DNA from: Capsulimonadaceae bacterium
Lineage (GTDB): Bacteria; Armatimonadota; Armatimonadia; Armatimonadales; Capsulimonadaceae
Assembly (NCBI GenBank): GCA_031292625.1
Contig: JARLGU010000030.1
Span: forward strand, 62,001 to 126,000
DNA length: 64,000 nucleotides
Reading direction: 5' to 3'
Shown here: piece by piece, positions 19,662-30,188 of the stretch
Layout: every line of letters begins with the position of its first letter
How positions within the stretch are numbered: the stretch's first letter is position 1
The notes under the pieces: model-generated
The model's input: the letters and a program-made list of their open reading frames with translations, nothing else
Told to the model about the DNA's origin: nothing
Databases searched by the model: none
Made by a program: the position numbers and the translations under genes

Positions 19662-20477
19662 ATGAGACGCATAAGCGCATTTACATTAATTGAATTACTC
19701 GTCGTTATTGCCATTATAGCAATTCTGGCGGCGATTCTTTTTCCTGTTTTCGCCACGGCGCGCGAAAAGGCTCGACAGGCGAGTTGCGCATCCAATGAGC
19801 GGCAACTCGGTCTCTCCGTCCTGCAATACGTCCAGGACTACGACGAAAAGTTCCCATGCGGACAACCCTACCAACTGTCCCCCGCGTACTTCATCGGCAA
19901 CGGCTGGGCCGGCGAGGTCTATTCCTATACAAAAAGCCGCGCGGTGTTCACTTGCCCGGACGATACCTATGTTCCATCAGCCGCGAACAGCGCATCTAAC
20001 TTTAGCCTTCAGTCGTACGCAATGAACGAGGACTTGGTCCGTAACGACAACCAGAGTCAGTTCTACACGAAGTGCGCCTATTCTTCGCTCACAACTCCCG
20101 TCAAAACGATCATGCTTATCGAGATCACGGGAATAAACTACGATGTAACGAGCCCCGTCGAAACAAATAGCGGCGTCTCATGCGGCGGGGACGTCAGCGG
20201 CTGGCCAGCCCCTGCCCTTGCGACTGGCAACATATATCCATATCCTGCCAGCGATAATCCATTGCCTTCTTACCCGGCTGGCCGTCATACGGGCGGCGCG
20301 AACTACCTGATGTGCGATGGTCATGTCAAGTATCTACTGCCGACTCTCGTTTCATCCGGAGTGGGCGCCGCTAACGCGTCGGACGCAGCCGCCGCCAACC
20401 AGTTCTGGTGGGTGACAGCGGAAGGCACGACCTATGGAGGCGCCGGATCGCATCCCGCGACATTCAGTCCGCGTTAA
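19662..20477 (+). CDS. prepilin-type protein with H-X9-DG motif (P3)
   Basis: The leader MRRISA is followed by [20 protein letters not shown], with Ala at -1 of the predicted cleavage site. Landmarks are [34 protein letters not shown] and [16 protein letters not shown], and the C-terminus is ATFSPR. The ORF-track start at 19614 is replaced by ATG 19662, which has AGAGGAAA 7 nt upstream. It lies 34 nt after the regulator stop and 145 nt before the secreted protein gene, in one apparent transcription unit. The predicted role is the cassette-specific pseudopilin. Confidence 0.9.
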   Translation: MRRISAFTLIELLVVIAIIAILAAILFPVFATAREKARQASCASNERQLGLSVLQYVQDYDEKFPCGQPYQLSPAYFIGNGWAGEVYSYTKSRAVFTCPDDTYVPSAANSASNFSLQSYAMNEDLVRNDNQSQFYTKCAYSSLTTPVKTIMLIEITGINYDVTSPVETNSGVSCGGDVSGWPAPALATGNIYPYPASDNPLPSYPAGRHTGGANYLMCDGHVKYLLPTLVSSGVGAANASDAAAANQFWWVTAEGTTYGGAGSHPATFSPR

Positions 20478-20622
20478 ACCGGCGCGCCTCCGCATCCGAC
20501 ACATGCATCTCCGGGCAACGGCAGGCAATGACGGCGCTCGCATCGCCGCCCCGCCCGGAGAAGCCATTCATTTCGCACATGAGCATTCTCTTATGTGCGT
20601 CCATTTTCGCCTGGAGTTTCCT

Positions 20623-23502
20623 ATGCGCCCATATGGCCAGTATTTCGCCGCCGCAGCCAGTATTCTCATACCGGTCGCACTCGTTGTCCTTCCAGTGTTC
20701 GGTGTTCGCGCCCACGCGTCAAATTACAGCATCAATGAACTCGTGGTGCTTGATTCCTTCGAGGGATTCGGCGATCCGGGGACAATCGATACTTCCAGGC
20801 AAATTGTCGCGCCTGGCGATAAGCTCGGTTTTTCCGTGCGGTTTCAGTTTAACCGCGATGCGGGCGCGCCCGTAGATTGGTGGAGCCTGCACGCGGACCT
20901 GCCGCAAGCGGTCGACGGCTACGATACGGTGTCGTTCGACATCTACAAAGAAAGCGCCGATCCATCCGCCGCGCTGACGATTTCGCTTGCCGAGGCCACC
21001 GATAATCGATGGAAGCTCTGGGATCATGCGTTGAGCGACGTGCCTACCGGCCAGTGGGTTCATGTGTCGGTCAAGCGCGCCGACATGCGAATCTGGCAGT
21101 TGTCGAAGCGTGCGCCCGACTTCGCCGATATCACCCGTTTTACGATCGAGCCAAGGAGCGGCAAGAGCGTCTTCTACATCGACAACGCCATATTAACCGG
21201 CCCAGGCAAGACGCCGATGAACGCAATTGGAACGGACGACGACGGCTTGATCAAGTATCCCTTCCATCAACCGCTTCAGCCGGCCTTGCCCGTCGGCGCC
21301 GTTTTATACCCATTCGACATTGTACCGGCGACCGGCGATATCGAACACGCGACTCAAGTCGGACTACGCAATGCGATCGGCACGGATCTCGCCACGCCCT
21401 TCGCGCACTACGGTCCCGTCGCGCTTTCGCTGACGAAGGCGTTGAACGCATGCGGGATTCCGACGGCGTGGTATTCGCAGTTCGGCAACGGCTACACGAA
21501 GTACCTCACGAAACGCCAGGCGTGGGATGAAAACGCGATAGGTCGAACCCTTAACACGATGCCCGCCTTGCAGTCGGGTTGGGATTACGAGCACTCCATC
21601 GCCGTCGGACACCCTGCCGTTTTCGACGCGGCAAAAGACCGAATCGATGCGTTACTGCGCACCGGCGTCACGACCTGGGTGATCCCCGATTACGTATTCC
21701 CCTACTACGAGACGCAGTTCGGCTTTGCGGATTCGATGATCGAGGCATTCAGGAAAGACCTTCAAGGAACAGGCGGCAAGCTGCACGTTCGCCAGGGGTT
21801 CGCGGATAAGCCGGTCTCGTTCGAGGATTATTTCAGGGCTTATAACGGCTTCTTCCCGGCGCCGCAGGAGCTCGGCTTAAAAACCTGGAACGATTATACG
21901 CCTCCACGTCCCGATGACGCCGGCCCGTTTGCCGACCAGCGGCGCGCGCTCTTCCTTCACCTTCGAGCCTACGAATGGCTCAAGCTGCCTGATCACATCG
22001 GACGCTATGCGATTTCGAAGGGCGCACAACCGCTTTGGCTCATCCTTAACGGCGAGAGCACTTACGTTACACCCGACTATGTGTACCTGCTGCGAAGCCG
22101 AGGCGTCGGCAACCTGATGCCCGAGTCCTTCGGCAACGCCGGCCTTCTTTCGGAGGCGGCATATTCGTCGCTGCCGTATCTTCGCGCGGAAGCGGATAGG
22201 AACAGCACTCGCTTCTCGGCGAACATGGAGACTGGAGCTGGGGGACATTCCGCGCCGTACTGGGATTGGCGCATCGCCTACAATGCGGCTTACGCCATCA
22301 CATCCGCCGGCGGCGCGCAGAACCTGGACAACGACTTTGTCGACGAAGCGACGATTGACCAGATGAATACTCCCTCCAAGGGTTACCAGTTCACCCGGTA
22401 TCGCGATGCGGTCATCAAGGCGTGGGCGTTCCGGAACGCGCGCGCCGAAAAGGCCCAGGTCCCGGCAACCAAAATACTGTGTGTCACCGACCGTCCGGTC
22501 GGTCGCGAATCATACGACATCTTCGACACCGTAACGACGGAATACGCCGCGACCATGAGTCTCTCTCGAGCGCACTTCGCCTTCCGCGTCCGCGATTCGC
22601 TCGATCTCGCGAAAGTGATCGGCGACTACAAGGTGATTTTCTACTCGCCAAAAACGCCTCGCGTCGGAGATTTCGCGCTTCTCAAGAGCTGGCTCGCCGC
22701 CTCTCCTGGCCGAGTTCTGGTCACCCATACGTTCGTGCCAACGCGGGACGCGCGCGGGTACTGGAACTTCGACCATGGAACTACGCTCGGCGCGGCGGAC
22801 GGCGGCGATATCCTGGGGCTCGGCAAGATCGGCACGACGAAGACGCTTCATGTTAAGATTACGAAATCCACGGGCGCCTGGCAATCCTTCTTTCCGACGG
22901 GGTTTGCTGCAGATCTTCCCGCGCCGCTCACCACGGCGCAGCATGGCGAGCCGATGGTATTGACGAACGACGGTCCCCTGGTCAGCAGGGTGAGGATCGG
23001 ACAAAGTCAAGTCATCTACCTGCACTTCGCCTCGCAGGACCCAGCCAATCCGGCCGTATTGGAAATGAATATGAACGTCGCGCGAGCCGTCGCCCAATCC
23101 GCCGGCATCGTCCCCGAGTGCGAGAGCGATCAGAACACCAGCGTTCAGATGTTCAGTGTTCCAGGCGGTCATTCCGTAGTGTCTTGGAACGTGCCGACGC
23201 TAAACGCCTGGCACTTCGAATATGTTCCTGGCCTTCCGGCCATGAAATACGATGCGCCAGGCGCTGAAATCAACGTTCGCGTCCCCGAACACGGCGTCGC
23301 CAAAGCACTCGTGTACGACGTGTGGGCAAACAAGCTCACCGAAGTCGCGCCGGACGACGGGATCGTCACGCTGCGGCACTCAAAGACGGTCACCGGCCTG
23401 GATTACGTCGGTCCCGATACCCCGCTGTTCCGGCAGAGCATCGCTAAAATCCAGGCGACGCGCAACGCAGCGGACGCAGCGGGCTTTGCGCAAGCGCCCT
23501 AA
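20623..23502 (+). CDS. large secreted protein, probable glycoside hydrolase
   Basis: About 960 residues. The signal peptide is MRPYGQYFAAAASILIPVAL and following hydrophobics, cut near AHA. Residues ~45-195 form a carbohydrate-binding-module-like beta-sandwich (LDSFEGFGDPG, GYDTVSFDIYK, GKSVFYIDNA). The centre reads as a TIM-barrel-like hydrolase (TPFAHYGPVAL, WVIPDYVFPYYE, LWLILNGEST, ANMETGAGGHSAPYWDW). Residues ~665-770 resemble the amidotransferase-like domain seen in GH42 enzymes (VIFYSPKTPRVGD, RVLVTHTF), and a beta domain follows. I cannot assign a GH family; the Glu in NGES or METG are candidate catalytic residues only. ATG 20623 (GGAG 6 nt upstream) gives the clean signal peptide, unlike the ORF-track start. 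It is the third gene of the GntR-prepilin cassette. Confidence 0.65.
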   Translation: MRPYGQYFAAAASILIPVALVVLPVFGVRAHASNYSINELVVLDSFEGFGDPGTIDTSRQIVAPGDKLGFSVRFQFNRDAGAPVDWWSLHADLPQAVDGYDTVSFDIYKESADPSAALTISLAEATDNRWKLWDHALSDVPTGQWVHVSVKRADMRIWQLSKRAPDFADITRFTIEPRSGKSVFYIDNAILTGPGKTPMNAIGTDDDGLIKYPFHQPLQPALPVGAVLYPFDIVPATGDIEHATQVGLRNAIGTDLATPFAHYGPVALSLTKALNACGIPTAWYSQFGNGYTKYLTKRQAWDENAIGRTLNTMPALQSGWDYEHSIAVGHPAVFDAAKDRIDALLRTGVTTWVIPDYVFPYYETQFGFADSMIEAFRKDLQGTGGKLHVRQGFADKPVSFEDYFRAYNGFFPAPQELGLKTWNDYTPPRPDDAGPFADQRRALFLHLRAYEWLKLPDHIGRYAISKGAQPLWLILNGESTYVTPDYVYLLRSRGVGNLMPESFGNAGLLSEAAYSSLPYLRAEADRNSTRFSANMETGAGGHSAPYWDWRIAYNAAYAITSAGGAQNLDNDFVDEATIDQMNTPSKGYQFTRYRDAVIKAWAFRNARAEKAQVPATKILCVTDRPVGRESYDIFDTVTTEYAATMSLSRAHFAFRVRDSLDLAKVIGDYKVIFYSPKTPRVGDFALLKSWLAASPGRVLVTHTFVPTRDARGYWNFDHGTTLGAADGGDILGLGKIGTTKTLHVKITKSTGAWQSFFPTGFAADLPAPLTTAQHGEPMVLTNDGPLVSRVRIGQSQVIYLHFASQDPANPAVLEMNMNVARAVAQSAGIVPECESDQNTSVQMFSVPGGHSVVSWNVPTLNAWHFEYVPGLPAMKYDAPGAEINVRVPEHGVAKALVYDVWANKLTEVAPDDGIVTLRHSKTVTGLDYVGPDTPLFRQSIAKIQATRNAADAAGFAQAP

Positions 23503-23536
23503 GTTGCAAGTTTCTCATCCGAGTAGATAATTCGTG

Positions 23537-23566
23537 GCCCATCCGCCGCCGGATGGGCTATCTTTT
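23537..23566 (+). terminator. terminator of the GntR-prepilin-enzyme cassette
   Basis: The stem GCCCATCC-n6-GGATGGGC is followed by TATCTTTT, 35 nt after the enzyme stop. It also argues that the next gene starts at 23633 and not at the GTG at 23534. Confidence 0.85.
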
Positions 23567-23632
23567 GAACAAGACATATCTGACCGCAACGCGGCAGGAA
23601 CACGCGCCCCCAATCTCGAATTGAATTTTGAG

Positions 23633-24577
23633 ATGACACCTGAACAGATCGTACACAACCTCGCACTCCATATCCGCAACGCCGTCCGGCCGCATTTGGG
23701 CTCCATGCTGAGTCGCAAGCTGATGGGAGTCGCCGTCAGCGGCGACACGACGTTCGCAATCGATGAGATCGCGGAGGACGCGATCGTTTCGTTTATCGAG
23801 GAACGCGGACTGTCTATTGCCTATTATTCCGAAGATCGCGGTTTGATCGAGTTCGGACAACACCCGGAAGGCGTCCTCGTGATCGACCCAATTGACGGCA
23901 CGCGTCCGGCGATGGCGGGCTTCGAGCAATGCGTCGTCTCCGTGGCGTACGCCGACTACAAGCCGGGCGTCACGCTTGGCGATGTGCGATTTGGCTGCAT
24001 TGCTGAACTCAAGCAGGACGATGTCTTTCTGGCCGAACGCGGCAAGGGCGTCAAGTGGCTCCGCGGCGATGGGTCATTGCAGGCCCCGCGCCTACTGCCG
24101 ATCACGCGAATCGATCGCGCGCCGCTCACGTTCGAGATCGCCGCGCGGCCGTTGCGCTATATCGCGGCAGCCGCCGGCGAAATCGTCGATGCCTGCTCGC
24201 TCAATGCCGGTTGCTTTTCGATCAGTTCGACTGCGTTCTCGCTCACCCGCCTCGTCTCCGGACAGCTTGCCGCGGTCATCGACATCGGCCCGCGCATCAT
24301 CGTCGATGTCCCAGCGGCGCGGCCCGCGTTTCATGCGCTGGGCGGCGGCAAAATGATCGGCCTGTTCACGTATGATGTCGCGGCGGCGGCGCTGATCGCG
24401 ATCGAAGCCGGAGCAATTGTCACCGACGCTTACGGGCATCCGCTGGACTCGACTCCGCTGCTCGATACGTCGCAAGAGAACCTTCGCTCGATGTGCGCCG
24501 CCACAACGCCCGAACTGCACGCGGCATTGTTGCGTTCCCTGGACGACGGGATCGCACACCTGTCGGGTACGATATGA
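23633..24577 (+). CDS. inositol monophosphatase family protein
   Basis: 314 residues. The metal-binding motifs of the IMPase/FBPase superfamily are visible: YYSED (Glu-Asp of motif 0), DPIDGTRPAMAGF (motif 1, DPxDGT) and YDVAAAALIAIEAGAIVTD (motif 2). These enzymes remove phosphate from inositol phosphates, fructose-1,6-bisphosphate or PAP in a Mg-dependent reaction in the cytoplasm. The insert and the R after DGT are not the usual S/T-x-NF, so the substrate is open. ATG 23633 avoids the terminator hairpin upstream, but no strong ribosome site precedes it. The DUF58 gene follows after 3 nt, so the two are co-transcribed. Confidence 0.8.
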   Translation: MTPEQIVHNLALHIRNAVRPHLGSMLSRKLMGVAVSGDTTFAIDEIAEDAIVSFIEERGLSIAYYSEDRGLIEFGQHPEGVLVIDPIDGTRPAMAGFEQCVVSVAYADYKPGVTLGDVRFGCIAELKQDDVFLAERGKGVKWLRGDGSLQAPRLLPITRIDRAPLTFEIAARPLRYIAAAAGEIVDACSLNAGCFSISSTAFSLTRLVSGQLAAVIDIGPRIIVDVPAARPAFHALGGGKMIGLFTYDVAAAALIAIEAGAIVTDAYGHPLDSTPLLDTSQENLRSMCAATTPELHAALLRSLDDGIAHLSGTI

Positions 24578-24580
24578 ACC

Positions 24581-25915
24581 ATGCGGCTCACCCGGCGCGT
24601 CGCCCTATTGCTGCTTATCGGGATCGTCCCACTCGCCTTTAGCGGAGCTCTTCGCTGGCTGGCGTGGGGTGTGCTGGGCTACGATGTTCTTCTCGTCATC
24701 CTCGTCCTCGCGGACATCGCGCTGACGCCGAAGGGCGCGTACACGGTGTCCCGAGCCGTCGAAGACAAGCTTTCCCTAGGCGTCGACAACCTCGTGACGC
24801 TGACGGCGCGCTACCAGAGCGAAACCCGGCTGCCGTACGGAGCGCGCCTACGCCAACTCACCGTCCGCGATGAGCCGCCGGTCGATTTCGATTCCGGCCG
24901 TGTGGCGACATTCATCTTGGCTCTATCGGCGACGCACCGGGACGAAACGATCAGCTATCACGTGCGTCCGCCAGCCAAGGGCGACTACGAGTTCGGCGAC
25001 ACCTATATCGGCTACGACGGCTACTTTGGCCTGATCCGGCGTGTCGCGCGCATTCGCACCCGGCAGGATGTGCGCGTTTATCCCAATCTCGTCGAAACCG
25101 CCAAATACGATATGCTCGCGCGCAGCGGACGGCTGATGCAAGTCGGCATACGCAACTACCGGCAGCGCGGCGAAGGCAGCGAGTTCGAGAGCCTGCGCGA
25201 ATACGTTCCGGGAGATGAATACCGGAAAATCGACTGGGCGGCGACGGCGCGGCGGCACAAGCTGATTTCGCGCCAATACCAGGTCGAACGGGCGCAAAAC
25301 ATCGTTCTCGTGATCGATGCCGGACGCAACATGCTCCAGAAGGTTGGAGCGACCGCGAAGATCGACTACGTTATCAACACGGCCCTGATGCTCGGCTACG
25401 TCGCCAGTTCGTCGGACGACCGGGTCGGGTTGATGGTCTTCGACGGCGAAGTGCGGACATTCATCCCGCCGGGCAAGGGCAAGACCCAGGTCTACCGGCT
25501 GCTCGATGCGCTCTACAACGTTTCTGCCGTGATGGTCGAAAGCGACTACGACGCGGCGTTCAAGGATCTCGCGGCGCGCTGGCGCCGGCGATCGTTGGTG
25601 GTATTATTTACCGATTTGGTGGACACGGATTCGTCCGCGCAGATGCTCTCCGCGCTCTCGATTCTTGAGCGCCGCCACCGGGTCCTGTGCGTCACGGTCA
25701 GCGACCCCAGCATCGTCGCTTCCGCGCGCGATGTCCCCGAGGAACCGGCGGACGTATTCCGGAAGGCGGTTTCGGTGCAGGTGCTCCAGGAACGGCGGCA
25801 AGCAGCGTCAGTTCTCAAGCACCGTGGGATCTGGACGATCGACAGCCCGCCGGAGTCGCTGAGCTCGGATTTGATCAACCATTACCTCGCGCTCAAGGCG
25901 CGCGCGGGAATCTGA
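24581..25915 (+). CDS. DUF58 domain protein (vWA-like, membrane anchored)
   Basis: Two N-terminal membrane segments (VALLLLIGIVPLAF and WGVLGYDVLLVILVLADIAL) are followed by a beta-rich region. The DUF58 signature YVPGDEYRKIDWAATARRH lies at residues ~208-226, followed by a von-Willebrand-A-like domain (IVLVIDAGRNML, DRVGLMVFDGEV, SLVVLFTDLVD). DUF58 proteins usually accompany MoxR AAA ATPases and transglutaminase-like proteins in envelope-related operons. Here neither is adjacent; the partner is the IMPase-like gene. Its exact role is unknown. Confidence 0.9.
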   Translation: MRLTRRVALLLLIGIVPLAFSGALRWLAWGVLGYDVLLVILVLADIALTPKGAYTVSRAVEDKLSLGVDNLVTLTARYQSETRLPYGARLRQLTVRDEPPVDFDSGRVATFILALSATHRDETISYHVRPPAKGDYEFGDTYIGYDGYFGLIRRVARIRTRQDVRVYPNLVETAKYDMLARSGRLMQVGIRNYRQRGEGSEFESLREYVPGDEYRKIDWAATARRHKLISRQYQVERAQNIVLVIDAGRNMLQKVGATAKIDYVINTALMLGYVASSSDDRVGLMVFDGEVRTFIPPGKGKTQVYRLLDALYNVSAVMVESDYDAAFKDLAARWRRRSLVVLFTDLVDTDSSAQMLSALSILERRHRVLCVTVSDPSIVASARDVPEEPADVFRKAVSVQVLQERRQAASVLKHRGIWTIDSPPESLSSDLINHYLALKARAGI

Positions 25916-26000
25916 GAAGCGCCACGGGCCCCCTTTGCCGAGGTGGGCTTGCAGGCTGAGCTAATCGTAACTTTTACACTAACACAAAGGAAAGTCACAC

Positions 26001-27484
<1,484 letters not shown>

Positions 27485-27532
27485 GGGCGCAAGAGACCTC
27501 GCTGCCCGCCAATGACGGGCTTAGAACGAACC

Positions 27533-27592
27533 ATGACACGAATAAGCATTTCGATTCTATCGTCGATTATTATTATGCGCCCGACCGGATGA
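27533..27592 (+). CDS. isoleucine-rich leader peptide
   Basis: A 19-codon ORF encodes MTRISISILSSIIIMRPTG. Six of 19 codons are Ile, including three ATT in a row and an ATA at codon 4. It lies in the 249-nt leader of the citramalate synthase gene, whose product starts an isoleucine route, just as leader peptides precede ilv/leu operons elsewhere. Its stop codon overlaps the ATG of a second 11-codon ORF that runs through the hairpin arms (27589-27624). No good Shine-Dalgarno sequence is seen, which is the main weakness. Confidence 0.65.
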   Translation: MTRISISILSSIIIMRPTG

Positions 27593-27647
27593 CGCTGGCA
27601 ACGCGCCGCGCCGGTCGGGCCTAACCCGCACGGCGCGTTATTTTTTG
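27579..27647 (+). promoter_or_regulatory. attenuator with interleaved antiterminator and terminator stems
   Basis: Stem A pairs GCCCGACCGG (27579-27588) with CCGGTCGGGC (27611-27620). Stem B pairs AACGCGCCG (27600-27608) with CGGCGCGTT (27631-27639) and is followed at once by ATTTTTTG. Both stems are perfect. The 5' arm of B lies in the loop of A, so they compete, or could form a pseudoknot. If ribosomes stall at Ile codons 4-8, A stays free to form and B is disfavoured. If they reach the stop codon, the 5' arm of A is covered and B terminates. This matches classic attenuation, inferred from sequence only. Confidence 0.65.
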
Positions 27648-27733
27648 TCTGGCTCACCGGCCAAAGCGATCCGGTGGGCGGGCGCGACGCCGGTGTGAAC
27701 TCCGGCATGGCCAGCAGGCCTGGGAGCAGTGAA

Positions 27734-29335
27734 TTGAAGCAGCGAATCGAAATCTACGATACGACCCTACGCGATGGAGCGCAGGGCGAAGGCATCTCGT
27801 TCAGCGTCGAGGACAAGGTCAAAATCGCCCTGCGTCTCGATGAGTTCGGCATAGACGTCATCGAGGGCGGCTGGCCCGGCAGCAATCCTAAGGACATAGA
27901 CTTTTACGAGAGGATGCGCGGCGAGACGCTCACGCGAGCAAAGCTCGCCGCGTTCGGCATGGTCCGCCGCCCGCACCGCACGGCGTCCGAAGACCCGCTC
28001 CTGCGCGACCTCCTTGCGGCGGATACGCCCGTCGTCACGATCGTCGGAAAATCGTGGGATTTCCAGGTCAGAGAAGCGATCAGAACTGAACTCGACGAAA
28101 ATCTGCGCATGATTGCGGATACGATCGCGTTTCTAAAGGCCGAAGGGCGTATCGTCTATTTCGACGCAGAGCATTTCTTCGACGGTTACAACGAAAACCC
28201 AGCGTACTCGCTGGCCTGCCTGAAGGCCGCCGCCGATGCGGGGGTAGACGTCAACGTCCTTTGCGACACGAACGGCGGGACGCTGCCGATGGACATCCAG
28301 CGGATCACTGGCGCGGTCCTCGCGGAGCTGCCCAACATACGCGCCGGCATCCACACGCACAACGACAGCGAATGCGGCGTCGCCAACGCGATCGCCGGCG
28401 TGCAGGCAGGCGCAACCCAAGTGCAGGGGACGGTGAACGGCTACGGGGAGCGAACAGGCAACGCGAACCTCATCAGCATCATCCCCGCGTTATCCGTCAA
28501 ACTCGGCTACGACCTGCTGTATCCGGACAGCCTCGCGCAGCTTTGCGAGGTGAGCGGCTATGTCGACGAGATCGGCAACGTCACCCAGCGCACCAACCTG
28601 CCCTACGTCGGCGTGTCGGCGTTCGCGCACAAGGCGGGCCTGCACGTCGACGGTATCCGCAAGCATCCGAAGACCTATGAGCACATCGACCCGGTCCTCA
28701 TCGGCAACGAGCGCCGCATCCTTGTTTCGGAGCTTTCAGGCGGCTCGACCATGATCGAGAAGGCGGAAGAGTACGGAATCTCGCTGACGAAAGGCAGTCC
28801 CGAGGCGCGCAAATTGCTGCGCACGGTGGCGGACCTGGAGAACAAGGGCTACTCGTTCGATGGGGCGGAAGCATCGTTCGAGCTTTTGCTCAAGAAGTCT
28901 ACCGGCGCCTACACGCCGCTCTTCAAACTCAAAGGCTACCGAGTCATCGTCGAACGCCGGGGCGAGGAGACGCAACCAATCACGGAGGCGACGCTGAAGA
29001 TCGAGGTGGGCGGCGTGGAACAGCTCACGGTCGCGGAAGGCGACGGCCCCGTCAACGCACTCGATGCCGCATTGCGAAAGGCGCTCGTCGGCTTCTATCC
29101 CGACCTGAGCAAAATTTCACTGACCGACTTCAAGGTCCGCGTGATTAACCAGGCCGAAGGGACGGCCGCGCGCGTGCGCACGATCGTTGAAAGCCGCGAA
29201 CACGCCGCCGGTCCCGACGGCGCTCGCCGCACCTGGAGCACGGTCGGCGTCTCCGAGAACGTCATAGAGGCAAGCTGGCGCGCCCTCGTGGAATCGATCG
29301 AGTACGGATTGATGCGGGGGAAAACAGCCGGGTAA
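27734..29335 (+). CDS. cimA: citramalate synthase
   Basis: About 533 residues starting MKQRIEIYDTTLRDGAQ. The N-terminal HMGL-like TIM barrel has the metal/catalytic motifs DTTLRDG, HTHNDSECGVANAIAGV and GYGERTGNANL. A LeuA-type dimer/regulatory domain lies at the C-terminus. The spacing GAQGEGISFSVEDK and FGIDVIEGGWPGSNPKD is characteristic of the citramalate synthase branch, not 2-isopropylmalate synthase. It condenses pyruvate and acetyl-CoA to (R)-citramalate for isoleucine synthesis. The TTG at 27734 has GGGAG 7 nt upstream; the ATG at 27707 lies beside a hairpin and is less likely. The leader peptide and attenuator just upstream suggest control by isoleucyl-tRNA. Confidence 0.92.
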   Translation: MKQRIEIYDTTLRDGAQGEGISFSVEDKVKIALRLDEFGIDVIEGGWPGSNPKDIDFYERMRGETLTRAKLAAFGMVRRPHRTASEDPLLRDLLAADTPVVTIVGKSWDFQVREAIRTELDENLRMIADTIAFLKAEGRIVYFDAEHFFDGYNENPAYSLACLKAAADAGVDVNVLCDTNGGTLPMDIQRITGAVLAELPNIRAGIHTHNDSECGVANAIAGVQAGATQVQGTVNGYGERTGNANLISIIPALSVKLGYDLLYPDSLAQLCEVSGYVDEIGNVTQRTNLPYVGVSAFAHKAGLHVDGIRKHPKTYEHIDPVLIGNERRILVSELSGGSTMIEKAEEYGISLTKGSPEARKLLRTVADLENKGYSFDGAEASFELLLKKSTGAYTPLFKLKGYRVIVERRGEETQPITEATLKIEVGGVEQLTVAEGDGPVNALDAALRKALVGFYPDLSKISLTDFKVRVINQAEGTAARVRTIVESREHAAGPDGARRTWSTVGVSENVIEASWRALVESIEYGLMRGKTAG

Positions 29336-29340
29336 GCGGC

Positions 29341-29370
29341 GGCCGCCAGCGCCTCGCGGCGCTGGCGGCC
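29341..29370. terminator. bidirectional hairpin between convergent genes
   Basis: GGCCGCCAGCGCC-tcgc-GGCGCTGGCGGCC is a perfect 13-bp stem between the cimA stop and the convergent gene. It has no clear T run on either side. Confidence 0.65.
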
Positions 29371-29375
29371 AAAGG

Positions 29376-30158
29376 CTATATGTTCGCCTTGATCCCGGCA
29401 ATCAGCGGCGTGTTCGAACGGCCGTCCGGCTGGTCGACATCGTGCGTGGATCCGACAATCGCAAAGACCGAGACGCTTTTGTTGAGCCAAAGCGCCGGTT
29501 GAACGGCAAAATCGACGAAGCCGGATCGCGAAGCGTGCTGTTCAGTCACCCAATGCACGTCACCGTCGAGCGTAACCGCGCGGCCGAAAAGCATGCCGTG
29601 ACGATACTGACCGTGCACCTGAGCGTCGGTGGCATAGTTCACTAAGATGCGGCGCGTATAGTATGCCCCCGACATCCAGGCGTCAAAGTTGGAGGATGTG
29701 CGGCGATAGCGGACGCCTACGTACTCCCACATGTCGTCCGGCAGCGTTGTCTCGTCGATATCGTGCGCGGATCGATGCCTGAGATAGAGCTCGCAATACT
29801 GACCGGGTTTCAATGCGTCTCGCGCGCCGACCTCAAACGTTCCCCAGAGGCGGCTCGGCTGGAAAACATACTTTGGTCCGAGGTACGACTCTATGAACAC
29901 ATCCCCGAGACCATAGAGCGACTGACGGCCGTTCGCGAAGAAGTTCGTGTCGCCGGAGTACTCGCCCGGATACCGGAACACGCCGCCGCTTGCATCGTAG
30001 CCAATTCGGGCGCACGTATGAAGCTCGTCCTTCAGCACCGTACACAACGGCAACGGAGGCCCTTGCGGCATCTGCGCCTGAGCCGGCACGATTGCGAGGG
30101 AAATGAGGACAGGAAAAAGAAAGGCGCTAAGACGCGCTGTTAGTCTTTGAGGACGCAT
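29376..30158 (-). CDS. secreted, outer-membrane-like protein of unknown function
   Basis: 260 residues with a clear signal peptide (AFLFPVLISLAIVPAQAQ). The mature part alternates polar and aromatic residues in short strands (SLYGLGDVFIESYLG, WEYVGVRYRRTSSNFDAWMSG, HWVTEQHASRSGFVDFAVQ) and ends in an amphipathic strand, AGIKANI. This looks like a small beta-barrel or lipid-exposed beta protein of the outer membrane, but I do not recognise a family. It is convergent with cimA and lies 30 nt downstream of the pyrophosphatase-like gene on the same strand, so it may be co-transcribed with it. Confidence 0.7.
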   Translation of the reverse strand: MRPQRLTARLSAFLFPVLISLAIVPAQAQMPQGPPLPLCTVLKDELHTCARIGYDASGGVFRYPGEYSGDTNFFANGRQSLYGLGDVFIESYLGPKYVFQPSRLWGTFEVGARDALKPGQYCELYLRHRSAHDIDETTLPDDMWEYVGVRYRRTSSNFDAWMSGAYYTRRILVNYATDAQVHGQYRHGMLFGRAVTLDGDVHWVTEQHASRSGFVDFAVQPALWLNKSVSVFAIVGSTHDVDQPDGRSNTPLIAGIKANI

Positions 30159-30188
30159 GCGGCGAATTATACCTCGCGAGCAGCCTGG

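Noticed and set aside
23534-23632. Longer N-terminus for the IMPase-like protein from GTG 23534
   Set aside because: This stretch is a terminator hairpin with a T run, and the added residues are not family-like.
27690-27730. Resemblance to part of a cobalamin riboswitch (GCCGGTGTGAACTCCGGC)
   Set aside because: Only the small hairpin matches; the B12 box and the rest of the conserved core are absent, and cimA is not a B12-regulated gene. The string also overlaps the start region of cimA.
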